Source of the DNA: Antedon mediterranea | Taxonomy: Eukaryota > Echinodermata > Crinoidea > Comatulida > Antedonidae | Direction: 5' to 3' | Length of the DNA stretch: 64,000 nucleotides | Assembly: GCF_964355755.1 (NCBI RefSeq) | Contig: NC_092670.1 | Coordinates: 36,691,795-36,755,794 of the forward strand | Part shown: piece after piece, positions 14,446-23,341 of the stretch | Position numbering within the stretch: position 1 is the first letter of the stretch | Layout: every line of letters starts with the position of its first letter | The notes under the pieces: generated by a model | Seen by the model: only the letters and a program-made list of their open reading frames with translations | Told to the model about the DNA's origin: nothing | Databases searched by the model: none | Program-made: the position numbers and the translations under genes

Positions 14446-17400
14446 TCCTGACAATAACAAGGGGTTATCCGCCAAGTGCGGATAACCAAAAAATTAAACA
14501 AAGTCATGTAAACAATGAAATTATGCATGACAATATTTTAAAAAGTATAGATCAATTTTTTAAATATTGTTTGAAGGTTTGCATGTTGAAATCAATATAT
14601 TGATATAAAGTTTGCGGTACACCGCATATATATATTTCTGAAATAAACTGTTAAGTTTTTCTATGTTTCGATAAATACACTTTGAGATTGCTCTCATCCT
14701 GCATTCTCACTCCTCACTCAAATTTTATTTTTCAACAAAACAAGCACCTACTCTTGCACAAATGTATAAGGTATCAAACGGCCATTCCAGAAGCATTCAA
14801 ATATCGGTCTATTACCCCTAGCTGGTCTGTCTTGTATGTAGAACTCGAGCTCTTCATCTAAGGATGTTTCTTCATTGTCAACTAAATACAAAAATACATT
14901 GTTATATCATGCTAGTAATGTCTGAAATGAATTGGGGCTCTCAGTATATGGTCCTAAGTTATGGAACGAACTGTCTTTAGAAACGACTTGCTTTAAAAAC
15001 CTTAAAATATTTAACAAAACCATTAAAAAATCATTGGTTTCCAAATACAAATAATGTGCCGTAATTAGATTTTTTATTTTTGTTAAATGACAAAAATAAA
15101 CCACTCATAAATGTTGCAGGATTATAATTTATAGATCTATTATTATTAGCTAATGATTTGTCATGCAGTTGCTATTTTGTTGTTTTTGTTTAGGTGTTGG
15201 TATTTGACAAGTTCTTTTACTGATCCTTGAAACAGTTCCTATGTAATGTTACAATTTTAAGTTATTGTAATTAATGTATGCTGTTTTTATTTCATAAACT
15301 GTTTTCTAAATAAATGTTGTTGTTGTTGATTGATTGATAAAACCCCCCCATTTAGAACATTTTGCTGAAAAACCTCCTACCCGTACCTATTAAAACCCAC
15401 CTTCAACCAAGACCTTCGGTGGCTATCCTAGCCCTGGGCAATGAACCATTAAGATATAACTTTACAAAATTGGATTTTACTGAACCAACAAATGTTGGTG
15501 AAACCTGTTATTTATAGTGTAAATTATTAGTTCCATGTATTATGACAAATTACAAAAAAAAAGAATTAAATTATTATACAATACATTTAATTATAATTGT
15601 TTATTATTATTAAATTGTGTTCTATGCAGATTGTTCTAAAGTTTCTTGATTATTTCACCAATACAACTAACTAAAGCTATCAAACTACACTATCAAACTA
15701 GTTTGACAAAAAAAAAGTGTGATACCAAAATATGGTAGTGAAGTGCCAAAATATGGTAGTGATATGACATCATCCTGTCCATATACTGTATGGGCACATC
15801 ACATTTTTTTGTCACATAAAGTTTGATAGTGTAAACAGAGCTTAAGGTGAGAATTCAAGAAATGATACACTACTGTATATATATTTCTTTGGACACTGTT
15901 TTAGAATTGCTTAGAACTTCACTTGATACATGAATGGATGTATAACATAAACACAAATCTCACACATTTATTTACAAAAAAGTGCTGAAAGAAACAAATG
16001 AAGTGAAGCAGTAGCTTGCTGGTAACGTGCTTGCCTCCCAATCCCAAGATCCGGGGTTTAATCCTGTCCTAGTACCAGGGTTTAATCCTGTCCTAGTACC
16101 AGGGTTTAGTCCTGTCCTAGTACCAGGGTTGTAACTCATGACGCATTCAACTGCACTCCCTAGCCTCAAATGAGACTTAATAGTTTATAAGCACAATAAA
16201 TTATTAAATAGTTTATACATCCTGTAATTGGCGAGTTTGTGCTTGCTGTTGGATGCGTATGAAATAAATAAATAAATACAGTGAAGTTGCACAGATACAA
16301 AAACAAGATGACAAATTATAGATTACCTTCAGTACCAAATTGAAAAGCTGAGAAATAAAATTATATTTTTAAAATATTGTACATATGTTCTTATAAATTC
16401 TTTTGAAATTGTAAAATGTTACTGTTTCAGCAGTCTGGTATTTGTGGCATTGTTTTTTTGTTTTAAATATACCTGAATTTTAGGAGACTTGTGAATTGTA
16501 AAGGTAAAGGTACTGTATGAATGACTTGTTTGGAGCAGTCCCTCTATTATTATTTTATACTTTTTTCCCAGATTGTGAATATTTGTGAGGATTTATAGGA
16601 AATATTTCTACTGTTAAACGTGTTGCCGAAATAGTGTTTAACTATTTTTTGTATCATAAATCGAATTTTGTCAGGAAATAATTTTGTTTATCCAATTTTT
16701 GGTCAAAGTGATTACTATCATGAAACTATTATGTGACAATAACATTTATTTATTTTTTCAGGGGGACAATATATCTTTAAATGAAAAACATTTCGATTGC
16801 AAAAAGATTTATCATAGGACCTAGAATGTGTCAAGGAATAAACTTTTGTCACATAAACTTTGATAGTGTAGACAGAGCCGTACCATCATCAAGTCAACTA
16901 TTACAGAGATTTTTGTTGGTTCTACAGAAAACTCACCACTTCTGTATGATGTGCTTGAAGGGTACGTTTCTTTGTCATACAGAAACGGATGGTACCGCAA
17001 GATTCCTTCCACAATCCCGGTACCTTCGACTTTTGCCCGAAACTCAAAACTCTCTGGTGACGATCGAATAAACTGCGTTTGCTGATCGGTGTCGATGTCT
17101 CGCAGGTTCTGCTCTTTTGGGGGTTTACCCTTCTCGTAAAGTGTAATATCAATGTCTAGGTTCTTGAATGGAGAAGGTGCTCTTTGATGACTGCTTAAGG
17201 AGCGTTCTTCGTTGCCTTTAGGACCATGAATATAGTAGTGGTATATATGCCTAGAAATAGACAAAAGATAATTGAATATTAAGGAATGATCTAACATATG
17301 TATACATAGAAAAGAAAACCATAAAAATGGCACAACTATACAGTAAGTGTACACACAAATATACGTAGATATTTCCTGAAATAGGGTCAACTACTTGCAT

Positions 17401-20400
17401 AAACTATATTGGAAAAGAACACTAGGCAGTTTCGGTTTAATTTCCACTCATTTAAATGCATTTAAACAAACATACATATACAGTGTATAATATATGGATC
17501 AGAACATTGGTTATTGCACAGTAAACAGTTATATAAGCAATACAGCCTACTCACGCAAGCTGTTTACACCATCCTTTGAAATCCATCTTGAGATATTGAA
17601 TGTGCCTATTCTCTATCCCAGATATAGCTATATTTGTGAAGCTTTCTTGGCCTAGCTCCTCTTTTATTAGGTTCTGCATGTGCTTACTTTCAGGAGGAAC
17701 ATGGCTAATGTCACCGGGCTAGAGATAAACAAGTGGTAGTATAAAAAATAAGTCAATGTATTATAGTTAAAAGAGAAAAAACAATGCACTGCCTTTAAGT
17801 AGCTTGCGCCGAAATTTCTCTTGTAGACGTATCTAGGCCTAGCCTATTGGAAACTTTGTTTTCAGCTGAAATAGTTTTATAACCTATAAACTATGGGACT
17901 TTTAGTTAGAAAAGTTTGATTCTCACATTGCAATTTTGTAATAAAACAAAGTAGTAGTACTACTGTATTAGCACTGCAGTTATACTTAGTATACCTTTCT
18001 GTTATGTATGTATCCACTGTAAATAGACTCCCTCATTCTTTCCCTTCTTTCAAACTCTTCTTTGGATACAGTCAACTCATGAACATCTTTTGAACCTTTC
18101 GGCTTTGAGATCATCTAAGTAAACACCCAAAAAATAAATATAACAGATCAATTTGTTTTGTTTATTATTAAACCAGCTCATATTAATAACAAATATGCCG
18201 ATTTCGCAACTTAACGGATGACATCAACATTTGCAAACAGCGTAGTTTTGGGAACACTTATGCTAACGTACTTGTTCGCTTCAAGTATGTATTTGTTTGT
18301 TTTTTATATAATTAGGCAAATTGCCAAGGATAATCATAAGTGAAATCATTTACTATCCTTCTTAAAGGTGGCAATCCCGTTCACAAAACAAACATATACA
18401 CAACATGCTCTACATAAACATAGTATTATTAAAAGTATTTGGAGTTGTAAATTGTCATTAGAAAAAATCCTGACATATGACAGGACTTGAACCCAGGACC
18501 CTTGGATTGGTAGCAAAGCATCAACCACTAAGCCACAACTCTATGAGCCAGCTATCCCTCTATAAAGAAAGGAGACTATCACTAAAGAAAAGGCAGGGAA
18601 TAAGCTAGAATAAAATAGTTTAGATATAGACATTTGCTTTGTCATTCTTGAACGGCAATATTACTAAACTTACCACTGTTGAGCATCCAATAAAAAAAGC
18701 AGCCTGTTTTCCCCCTACTCCAAAATATGATATGTCGCTATTGAGGGAGCGTGGCATTATAACTTGATTACTGCTTTCACCATCCCTAAAAAGAAAAAAT
18801 GTTATTTTTGTATTGCAATTAAATTGTTATTGACTAAAATATTGAAACCAAGCTTCTTGTATCAGCGTGGTCTAAGCCAATGTTACGCAAACTATGTGCT
18901 AAGGGAGGGGCGCCGTTTACCGTACCTAAAGAACCAACAACATCGGCAAGGGTTCGAGGCCGACTCGCCCCTAGTTCTGGTGGAGGAAAAAGTCTTTTAA
19001 AATAAGGACTATAAACCGTAGGTCCAGTGTATACAGTTATAACCTGTATGCACTTAAAGAACCCAGTTCATTATCCGAGAAGAGTAAGGGGGCACCCCGG
19101 TGAACTGGTTCACAAAAGGCCCCTGTATCAGGGGGATTACCACCTGATAGGACAGTGATAAATTTACTATTGGTAATCCTTGGCCACATTGCCTAAAGAC
19201 ATTTAAATAAAAATAAACATGTTCTTCAGCCAAACATGTTGGGGCTGAGGTGACAGAATTTAGCTCAGCTTACATCTACTTATCATATGTAACATATAAA
19301 GTATAATCTCACATGTTTTTCTCTGCAGTTCTATCTCTTCGTATGAACTTTGACAGCCTGTAGACAGCCCAGTTTTGTAAGGCCTTTGAGGTCATTCCTT
19401 GTCCATTGTCACAAACAACTATCATGTTCTTACCCATAGAATCATCAAAGAACTGTCAGATAAATATGCATTTAATTGAATATAAGAGTTATTAGTACAG
19501 TAAAGCTATGGTAAGTTTTATGTACCATGTTGAATGTAGTTGTATAAAAGCCAATATTCCTATATTATAGATACACCAATGACTAGCCACAAATTATATA
19601 GATTTAAAGTTGAGTATGGGTGTCAACTAAGGTGGGTGACAAAATTAGTATACAATAGCATGCGACAATACTAATAGTAGTAACAAAAAATCGGCTGGGA
19701 AGGTTCATACACAAAAAATTGGTATGAGCTATTGATATAAACTTAGACAGCATTATTTCAAGCAATGTTGGGTGACACACCATACCTAAATTACATAGCT
19801 TTTGTTTCAACAAAATAGTGGGCGGGAAGATTACTCTTGTACTAGTAGTAGGTTTAAATGGGGCTTGTTGGGTCGGCTGGGAAGGTTCATAGAAGAAAAA
19901 TGGGTATGAGTTATTGATATAAACTGTGCATAGTGCAAGCAATGTTATGTGACCCACCACACCTATTTATAAATTACATAGCTTTGGTGTCAACAAAATA
20001 GTATACTATAGTACTAGTAGGTTTAAAAGGGGCTTGTTGGGTTGGCTGGGAAGGTTCATAGAAGACAAATGGGTATGAGTTATTGATATAAACTGTGCAT
20101 AGTGCAAGCAATGTTATGTGACTCACCACACATACAGTAGCTTTGGCGTCAACTAAATGGGTGGCAAGATTACCATAGTACTAGTAGGTTAAAAAGAGGC
20201 TTGTTGGGTTGGTTTGGTGGTTCATAGATGATAAATAGGTGTGATTAAATAAACTGTGACAGCCTTGGTGGATGGAAGCAATGTTGGGTAACCCACCAAT
20301 GTTGGGTGACCCACCAATGTTGGGTGACCCACCAATGTTGGGTGACCCACCAATGTTGGGTGACCCACCAATGTTGGGTGACCCACCAATGTTGGGTGAC

Positions 20401-22800
20401 CCACCATACTTTCTTATCACATTGAAACTACAGTATTACTATTAGCATCATCTAATAAAAAGGTTTTAGAACTTGTTACCAATTTCAGTTCTATTCTCCT
20501 TGTTCCCACATTGTTACTAGTAGCAGCCAAAGAATTGTCAATCAACTCAGCAAAAGCAAAAGCTGCAGAAAAGATACATATTATTTGTTTTTAAAATAAA
20601 TAAAAAATTAAAGAGTTGACATCCTTTCAATGGCTTCTAAGTGATAGTTTTATATTTTGCTCATGTCATATAGAAGAATGGCAAAAAAGAAGCCTGTACT
20701 ATCGTGAAAAGAATCCCAGTGGGCTTGATTTTGAGATGGGCTTCATTTTGAGATTACATTTGCAGACCAAAGAGGAGAGGAGGTGGGGGGCTTGGGGCAA
20801 GGGAGGCTGCTTTTCAAGATGGGCTTCTGTTTGCGATTTTAAAGGTATTGTACACATTTTTTATTAGCTTAAACTGCATTAGTGGTGTACTTACGCAATG
20901 GGTTTTGACCTTCACTGGCATAGTATTCATACATGCCACTTTTAACCAGTGTGTCATAGTGCGGCTGATAGTCAACTCTCTCCTGGGCTGGTGCAGACAG
21001 TTCTTGCTTGACATTGAATAAGAGGTACAATGTATCCTTGTCCTCAACCAAAGTATCTGCAAGAAAAAGATTCTTAAGCTCGGTTCACACTAGCGACGCA
21101 CCGTAATGCAACCTACGAAAATGCCCTTCGATTAATTGTGTTTTCCCCCGCCTGCGTGAAATCAAACCTGCAATGTTTGCATCGCCAGTTCCCACTTATG
21201 ATTAGGCAATACAGCACTTTGTGTCAATACGTCGCTGCGTTGCGTTCTAGTGGGAACCACGCTTAATGGCGCAAAAATATCTGGTTTCCCAAATGAATTT
21301 TATATATATGGAAGTCATGAAAGACTTTAGGGCCTTAGAAAAATTCTAGTTTTGAAAGAACCTGTTTCAGAGAGTCGGAGGTTAGGAAAATGAATGTTGT
21401 AGAGGGAGGGTGAATTGTTTTTCTGGGGCCTTATTACAAGTCTTATCATAATCTTAACACTGTATCTGTAGTGTTAATTAATTACGAAAAATGTCATTTA
21501 ATGGGGAGGAAGGTTGGGTTGCTAATTGAACATGCTTGGCCGTGTGTTCAATGCGAACCCAAAGAACATCAAAGTTCTAACATGGGGAAGTGGAATAATA
21601 TGATGAATGATATGATTTTGAACATTAAAGATGTATTGTCCCTTGAAACACAAAAAATGAAAAAAAAAAATATTCTAAATTTAAATTGGCCATATCAAAG
21701 TAATATTAAAGTTATTCACTTTAAGTCGAAAATTCGAGCCAAAAACAACAGTTTACGTAATTAACAGGTAAATTAATTAGATTACATTTCGTCTGAGAAA
21801 TCGTCGCAAGCAAAAGTAAACAAAGATTTCAAACCATCAGTATGCATTATGCAAGATGCTAATTAGGATTGTTTACAACTCATCACGGTTGAGAAGGTGT
21901 TTTCACACAGGTCGTGAGGAAGTTTTATGATTATGCATACATAGTAGCCAAACAAGCGCATTGCATTATGGGATATGTTTTGATTGAAAACTTTGACTGG
22001 AAGTCAAAGTTATTTTTTGAACAAAAAAACATCTGTATTTCGGTTAAATTATTTTTTTTGGACTAATTTTTGGCGAAAGTTAATAACTATTATGATACTT
22101 AAAAATGACCCACTTTTTTTCGAAATTAAAAAAAAAAATTTTGTTGGGAATTAGTCAAAGGGACAATACATCTTTAATGAAAATGATTGTTTACAATACA
22201 ATCCATCCATGTGAAAACATTGATAAAGTTGGAACTTTGCTTTACCATATGTCTCATTTGTCACTTCTTGCCGTGTTGTTGTAACAATTACAAAATGGTC
22301 TTTCTCTGTTAAATTGAACTCCTAAAAGAAAATTTTTAAAATCTTAATTCACGTCACATTATTTATGGTTGCCGCTCTCTAGTAGTAGGCTAGGCTAGTA
22401 GCAAGCCTGCCCTACTCGTAAATGGCCTACCATTATTACTATCTAGGTCTAGCCTTCCAGTTCCTAGACCCTAGCCTACATCTATTATGGACTGACTGGT
22501 GGGTAGGCCTAGGCTAGTAGTACTATTATTATATAGTAGGCCTCTAGGCTACTACTAGCCTAGGGAGGCCTAGGCCGTACCTAGGCCTAGGCCTAGGCCT
22601 AAACTAGGTAGCCCCCCTGCCTGATGTGCGTACAAAAAACGGTATACCTTGATGATCCTCAGTTTAAATGCTTCATAATTAAAAAGTCCAGCCAGTTGTA
22701 TCTTCTTTTCAGGTGCATTTCCTCTTCTGCGATCAAAAACAAATACCGTCGCCGTTTCATTTTCTCCCGCGTCCATTTCAATCGTTGTTTTGGACGCCAT
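263..22800 (-). CDS. SMCHD1: SMCHD1-like chromatin ATPase, 5' 33 coding exons (3' end off window)
   Basis: Non-canonical SMC protein; in vertebrates it acts in the nucleus in X inactivation and repeat silencing. Exons in gene order: 22800-22648, 22321-22246, 21056-20895, 20562-20480, 19452-19313, 18785-18674, 18114-17995, 17718-17555, 17250-16937, 16347-16327, 14881-14752, 13252-13069, 12563-12369, 11751-11638, 11315-11209, 11035-10953, 10367-10257, 9794-9714, 9362-9243, 8675-8531, 8051-7876, 7482-7340, 6151-6017, 5139-4977, 4784-4571, 4086-3957, 3464-3225, 3007-2882, 2487-2405, 1940-1786, 1280-1121, 764-668, 394-263. Every junction is GT-AG and phases agree, giving 1,523 codons (human protein about 2,005 aa). 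The GHKL ATPase motifs are intact: ELIDNSL with Glu136 and Asn140, DNGQGM at 173-178, GVGGK at 227-231. [10 protein letters not shown] and [12 protein letters not shown] follow, then a long run of Ig-like repeats. The C-terminal hinge is outside the window. The start is the first Met, before a VFVFDRR segment resembling the human N-terminus. Confidence 0.95.
513..657. repeat. About 38-bp tandem repeat, four copies
   Basis: Degenerate units around GTCAGTATATAGGCCTTGGG and TTATAACC. It ends next to the donor of the SMCHD1 exon at 668-764. Confidence 0.7.
2156..2303. mobile_element. MITE family 1 (AGCTCTGTCTACACTATC ends)
   Basis: About 150-bp palindromic element with inverted ends of the family and internal ACTACCATATTTGGGCA repeats. 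Somewhat diverged at both ends. It lies in the SMCHD1 intron between the exons at 1786-1940 and 2405-2487. Confidence 0.75.
2578..2728. mobile_element. MITE family 1
   Basis: Well-preserved inverted ends with the inner CAAACTAGTTTGAC palindrome on both arms. The left flank is TTAAA. It lies in the next SMCHD1 intron upstream. Confidence 0.8.
3549..3790. repeat. 21-bp minisatellite, about 11 copies
   Basis: Units of GGAATAAGTTTACCGGCCTA with point variants, in an SMCHD1 intron. Confidence 0.85.
4453..4545. mobile_element. MITE family 2 (GGTTCCCACTAG ends), partial
   Basis: Begins TTAAAGCACGGTTCCTACTAG and retains the internal GTGATTGGTCAAA word; the right end is degenerate. Confidence 0.55.
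5216..5485. repeat. Dispersed 270-bp repeat, copy 1
   Basis: Shares long stretches with 55,322-55,600, for example TTGATCAAGGGCTTCTCTCA and AGATGCAGGGGCTG. No class could be assigned. Confidence 0.65.
6475..6955. mobile_element. MITE family 3, reverse orientation, left end lost
   Basis: Reverse-complement similarity to 21,640-22,170 along almost its whole length. The right end GGGACAATAAACATCT precedes TTAA at 6,952-6,955. Confidence 0.75.
6968..7165 (+). mobile_element. tRNA-derived SINE (TGGTGGTTAACATGCTTGCC type)
   Basis: Box-A-like AGCTTGGTGGTTAACATGC, box-B-like GGGTTCATTCC, and a 3' part with TTATAAGCACTATAAATTG and CATCCTGTAATTAGC shared with the copy at 16.0 kb. Confidence 0.6.
8812..8942. 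mobile_element. MITE family 2, partial
   Basis: The right end CTAGTGGGAACCAATATTAA is intact; the left terminus is not recognisable. Confidence 0.6.
9001..9152. mobile_element. MITE family 1
   Basis: TTAA on the left; the right end has drifted to GATTA. The inner palindrome survives on the right arm only. Confidence 0.75.
10080..10246. mobile_element. MITE family 1, with TTAA on both sides
   Basis: The best-bounded copy: TTAA at 10,080-10,083 and 10,243-10,246, with inverted ends between them. Its right edge is only 11 bp from the donor of the SMCHD1 exon at 10,257-10,367. Confidence 0.8.
10401..10600 (+). mobile_element. tRNA-derived SINE (Leu/Ser-like head)
   Basis: The head has a box-A-like GGCCGAGCGGTTAAGACAG as in class II tRNAs. 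The body continues GGTGGTAGAACAAGTCTTCTC and GACTATAAACCGTAGGTCC. The box-B region is degenerate. Confidence 0.6.
10711..10940. repeat. Triplicated ~80-bp unit
   Basis: Three copies starting AGGTCTATA at 10,711, 10,788 and 10,871, containing TTTGCCTCAAATTCCAG. The array ends 13 bp from the donor side of the SMCHD1 exon at 10,953-11,035. Confidence 0.75.
11357..11515 (+). mobile_element. tRNA-derived SINE, same family
   Basis: GCCGAGCGGTTAAAACAGTGG head and AACAAGTCTTCTCGAATAAG body. Truncated before the 3' tail. Confidence 0.6.
12583..12870 (+). mobile_element. tRNA-derived SINE with (ATT)n tail
   Basis: Box-B-like AGGTTCAAATCCAAC, body with TTTACACCCAGGTGTGTAAA, 3' end GGCGCTATATAAATCC followed by ATT repeats. 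Confidence 0.6.
13283..14487. mobile_element. CpG-rich 1.2-kb non-coding element
   Basis: It stands out from the AT-rich intron by runs such as GTGCGCACGCGCGCG. Short inverted GGTTATCCGCA words lie at both ends, and there is a terminal AACTCGTCACTTCGGACGAG hairpin. The core (13,884-14,110) is similar to 26,060-26,250. A poly-A run lies at 14,416-14,443. No supported coding frame. Confidence 0.55.
14921..15340 (+). mobile_element. LINE 3' end fragment with microsatellite tail
   Basis: A frame reads [19 protein letters not shown] and then a lysine-rich tail, the C-terminal reverse-transcriptase signature of CR1/L2-like LINEs. It is followed by about 250 bp of 3' UTR and a (TTG)n/(ATTG)n tail. 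It lies in the SMCHD1 intron after the microexon. Confidence 0.6.
15672..15845. mobile_element. MITE family 1
   Basis: The right end is intact (CAGAGC then TTAA at 15,842-15,845). The left end is rearranged, with CTATCAAACTA repeated. Confidence 0.75.
16001..16285 (+). mobile_element. tRNA-derived SINE, same family, box-B region triplicated
   Basis: The unit AGTACCAGGGTTTAATCCTG is repeated in tandem three times where one box-B copy is expected. The tail is (AAAT)n. Confidence 0.6.
16327..16347 (-). other. SMCHD1: SMCHD1 21-nt microexon
   Basis: A 21-nt exon encodes about seven residues (AFQFGTE) between the exons at 16937-17250 and 14752-14881. It has a pyrimidine-rich acceptor (ATTTCTCAG) and a GTAATC donor. 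Both its junctions are phase 1 and its length is a multiple of three, so it can be included or skipped without changing frame. It falls in the acidic variable linker between the ATPase core and the conserved ECFWNGR segment. Usage is inferred, not observed. Confidence 0.6.
16670..16780. mobile_element. MITE family 3, terminal fragment
   Basis: Ends GGGGGACAATATATCTTTAA. Only about 110 bp next to the right terminus are recognisable. Confidence 0.5.
16844..16879. mobile_element. MITE family 1, terminal fragment
   Basis: One arm only (CACATAAACTTTGATAGTG then TAGACAGAGC), about 60 bp downstream of the donor of the SMCHD1 exon at 16,937-17,250. Confidence 0.65.
18456..18550 (-). mobile_element. 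tRNA-derived SINE head, minus strand
   Basis: Read on the minus strand it has GTGGCTTAGTGGTTGATGC (box A-like) and GGGTTCAAGTCCTG (box B-like), spaced as in a tRNA. It does not close into a clean cloverleaf and has no separate anticodon evidence. Confidence 0.5.
18870..19195 (+). mobile_element. tRNA-related SINE, longer copy
   Basis: Box-B-like GGGTTCGAGGCC, then the same body as at 10.4 kb (GACTATAAACCGTAGGTCC) and a 3' part with CACCCCGGTGAACTGG. A short related piece with CGCCGTTTACCGTACCTAAA-like sequence lies at 4,855-4,925. Confidence 0.55.
19640..20280. repeat. Tandem repeat of about 160-190 bp, four diverged copies
   Basis: Copies share GGCTTGTTGGGT, GGCTGGGAAGGTTCATAGAA and TATTGATATAAACTGTG. 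The SMCHD1 intron continues into the 20-bp array below. Confidence 0.7.
20281..20405. repeat. 20-bp minisatellite, about six copies
   Basis: Perfect or near-perfect units of CACCAATGTTGGGTGACC plus two bases. The unit appears to have been amplified from the end of the larger repeat just before it. Confidence 0.85.
21074..21266. mobile_element. MITE family 2, with TTAA on both sides
   Basis: TTAA at 21,074-21,077 and 21,263-21,266. Between them, inverted ends GCTCGGTTCACACTAGCGAC and CTAGTGGGAACCACGC enclose a ~190-bp element rich in GTTGCGT words. Confidence 0.8.
21625..22177. mobile_element. MITE family 3, 553 bp, with TTAA on both sides
   Basis: Inverted ends AGATGTATTGTCCC and GGGACAATACATCT, each next to TTAA. 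It lies in an SMCHD1 intron; no coding capacity. Confidence 0.8.
22380..22620. repeat. AGGCCTA-rich low-complexity tract in SMCHD1 intron 1
   Basis: Many overlapping TAGGCCTAGGC and CTAGTAGTA words, including three consecutive CTAGGC units near 22,580-22,600. Confidence 0.7.
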
Positions 22801-23341
22801 TAATGATGAACTGTTTCCAATGTTTCTCGCTCGTGCATCACATACGCCGCTTACGTTGAAATCATGTTTAGTACCAAATTAAATAACAAACCAACTAATG
22901 CATACGTGGGAATTTCCCAAAACCTTATTTTCTCAGTTTTGTCGAATAATAAGTGATTAAACTAAGCACGGTAAGCCTATAATATATATATAATTATTAT
23001 TATGTAACGTATGTAATAATAATAATAATAATAAGGTATTTGTATATAATAGTATACTCTTTTCTTATTGTAGAAGAAGAAATCAGCAATAGTATTAATT
23101 ATAAGAAAGTTTCGTAGCCTACTAGTGAGTGGCATGATACTGAGCCTGTATCATATCTATCCAGATGCCCTTTTTGGCTAACCTACTAGAGGAGCAGAGC
23201 AGGTAACCAAAAGGAACTAAGTCTGATGAGTTTTTTAAAGGCCTGTTTGACGGATGGCCTCAATGCTAAAAAAAACACACCTTAACGTTTCATTCAATTA
23301 TTGTTGATTACATTTATTTATTTACAGAACAAGAAATTTAA
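22801..23341. promoter_or_regulatory. Divergent promoter of SMCHD1 and TRIM A, with TRIM A 5'-UTR intron
   Basis: The SMCHD1 start codon (22,800, minus) and the TRIM A start codon (23,342, plus) are 541 bp apart, head to head. A donor at CACG|GTAAGC (exon end 22,970) pairs with an acceptor ending TTTACAG at 23,327. This predicts a 5'-UTR intron of 357 nt that ends 14 nt before the TRIM A ATG. Transcription of both genes should therefore start within about 170 bp (22,801-22,970). A 16-bp core at 22,843-22,858 (TACGCCGCTTACGTTG) recurs upstream of TRIM C and TRIM D, which supports a regulatory role. No TATA box was identified with confidence. Confidence 0.6.

Noticed and set aside
20281-20405. 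CRISPR-like array
   Set aside because: The units are contiguous without unique spacers, and the genome is clearly eukaryotic.
20181-20420. Minus-strand frame coding repeated GGSPNI units
   Set aside because: It is the translation of a 20-bp minisatellite in an SMCHD1 intron; a 20-bp unit cannot keep one frame by selection, and two frames are open at once.
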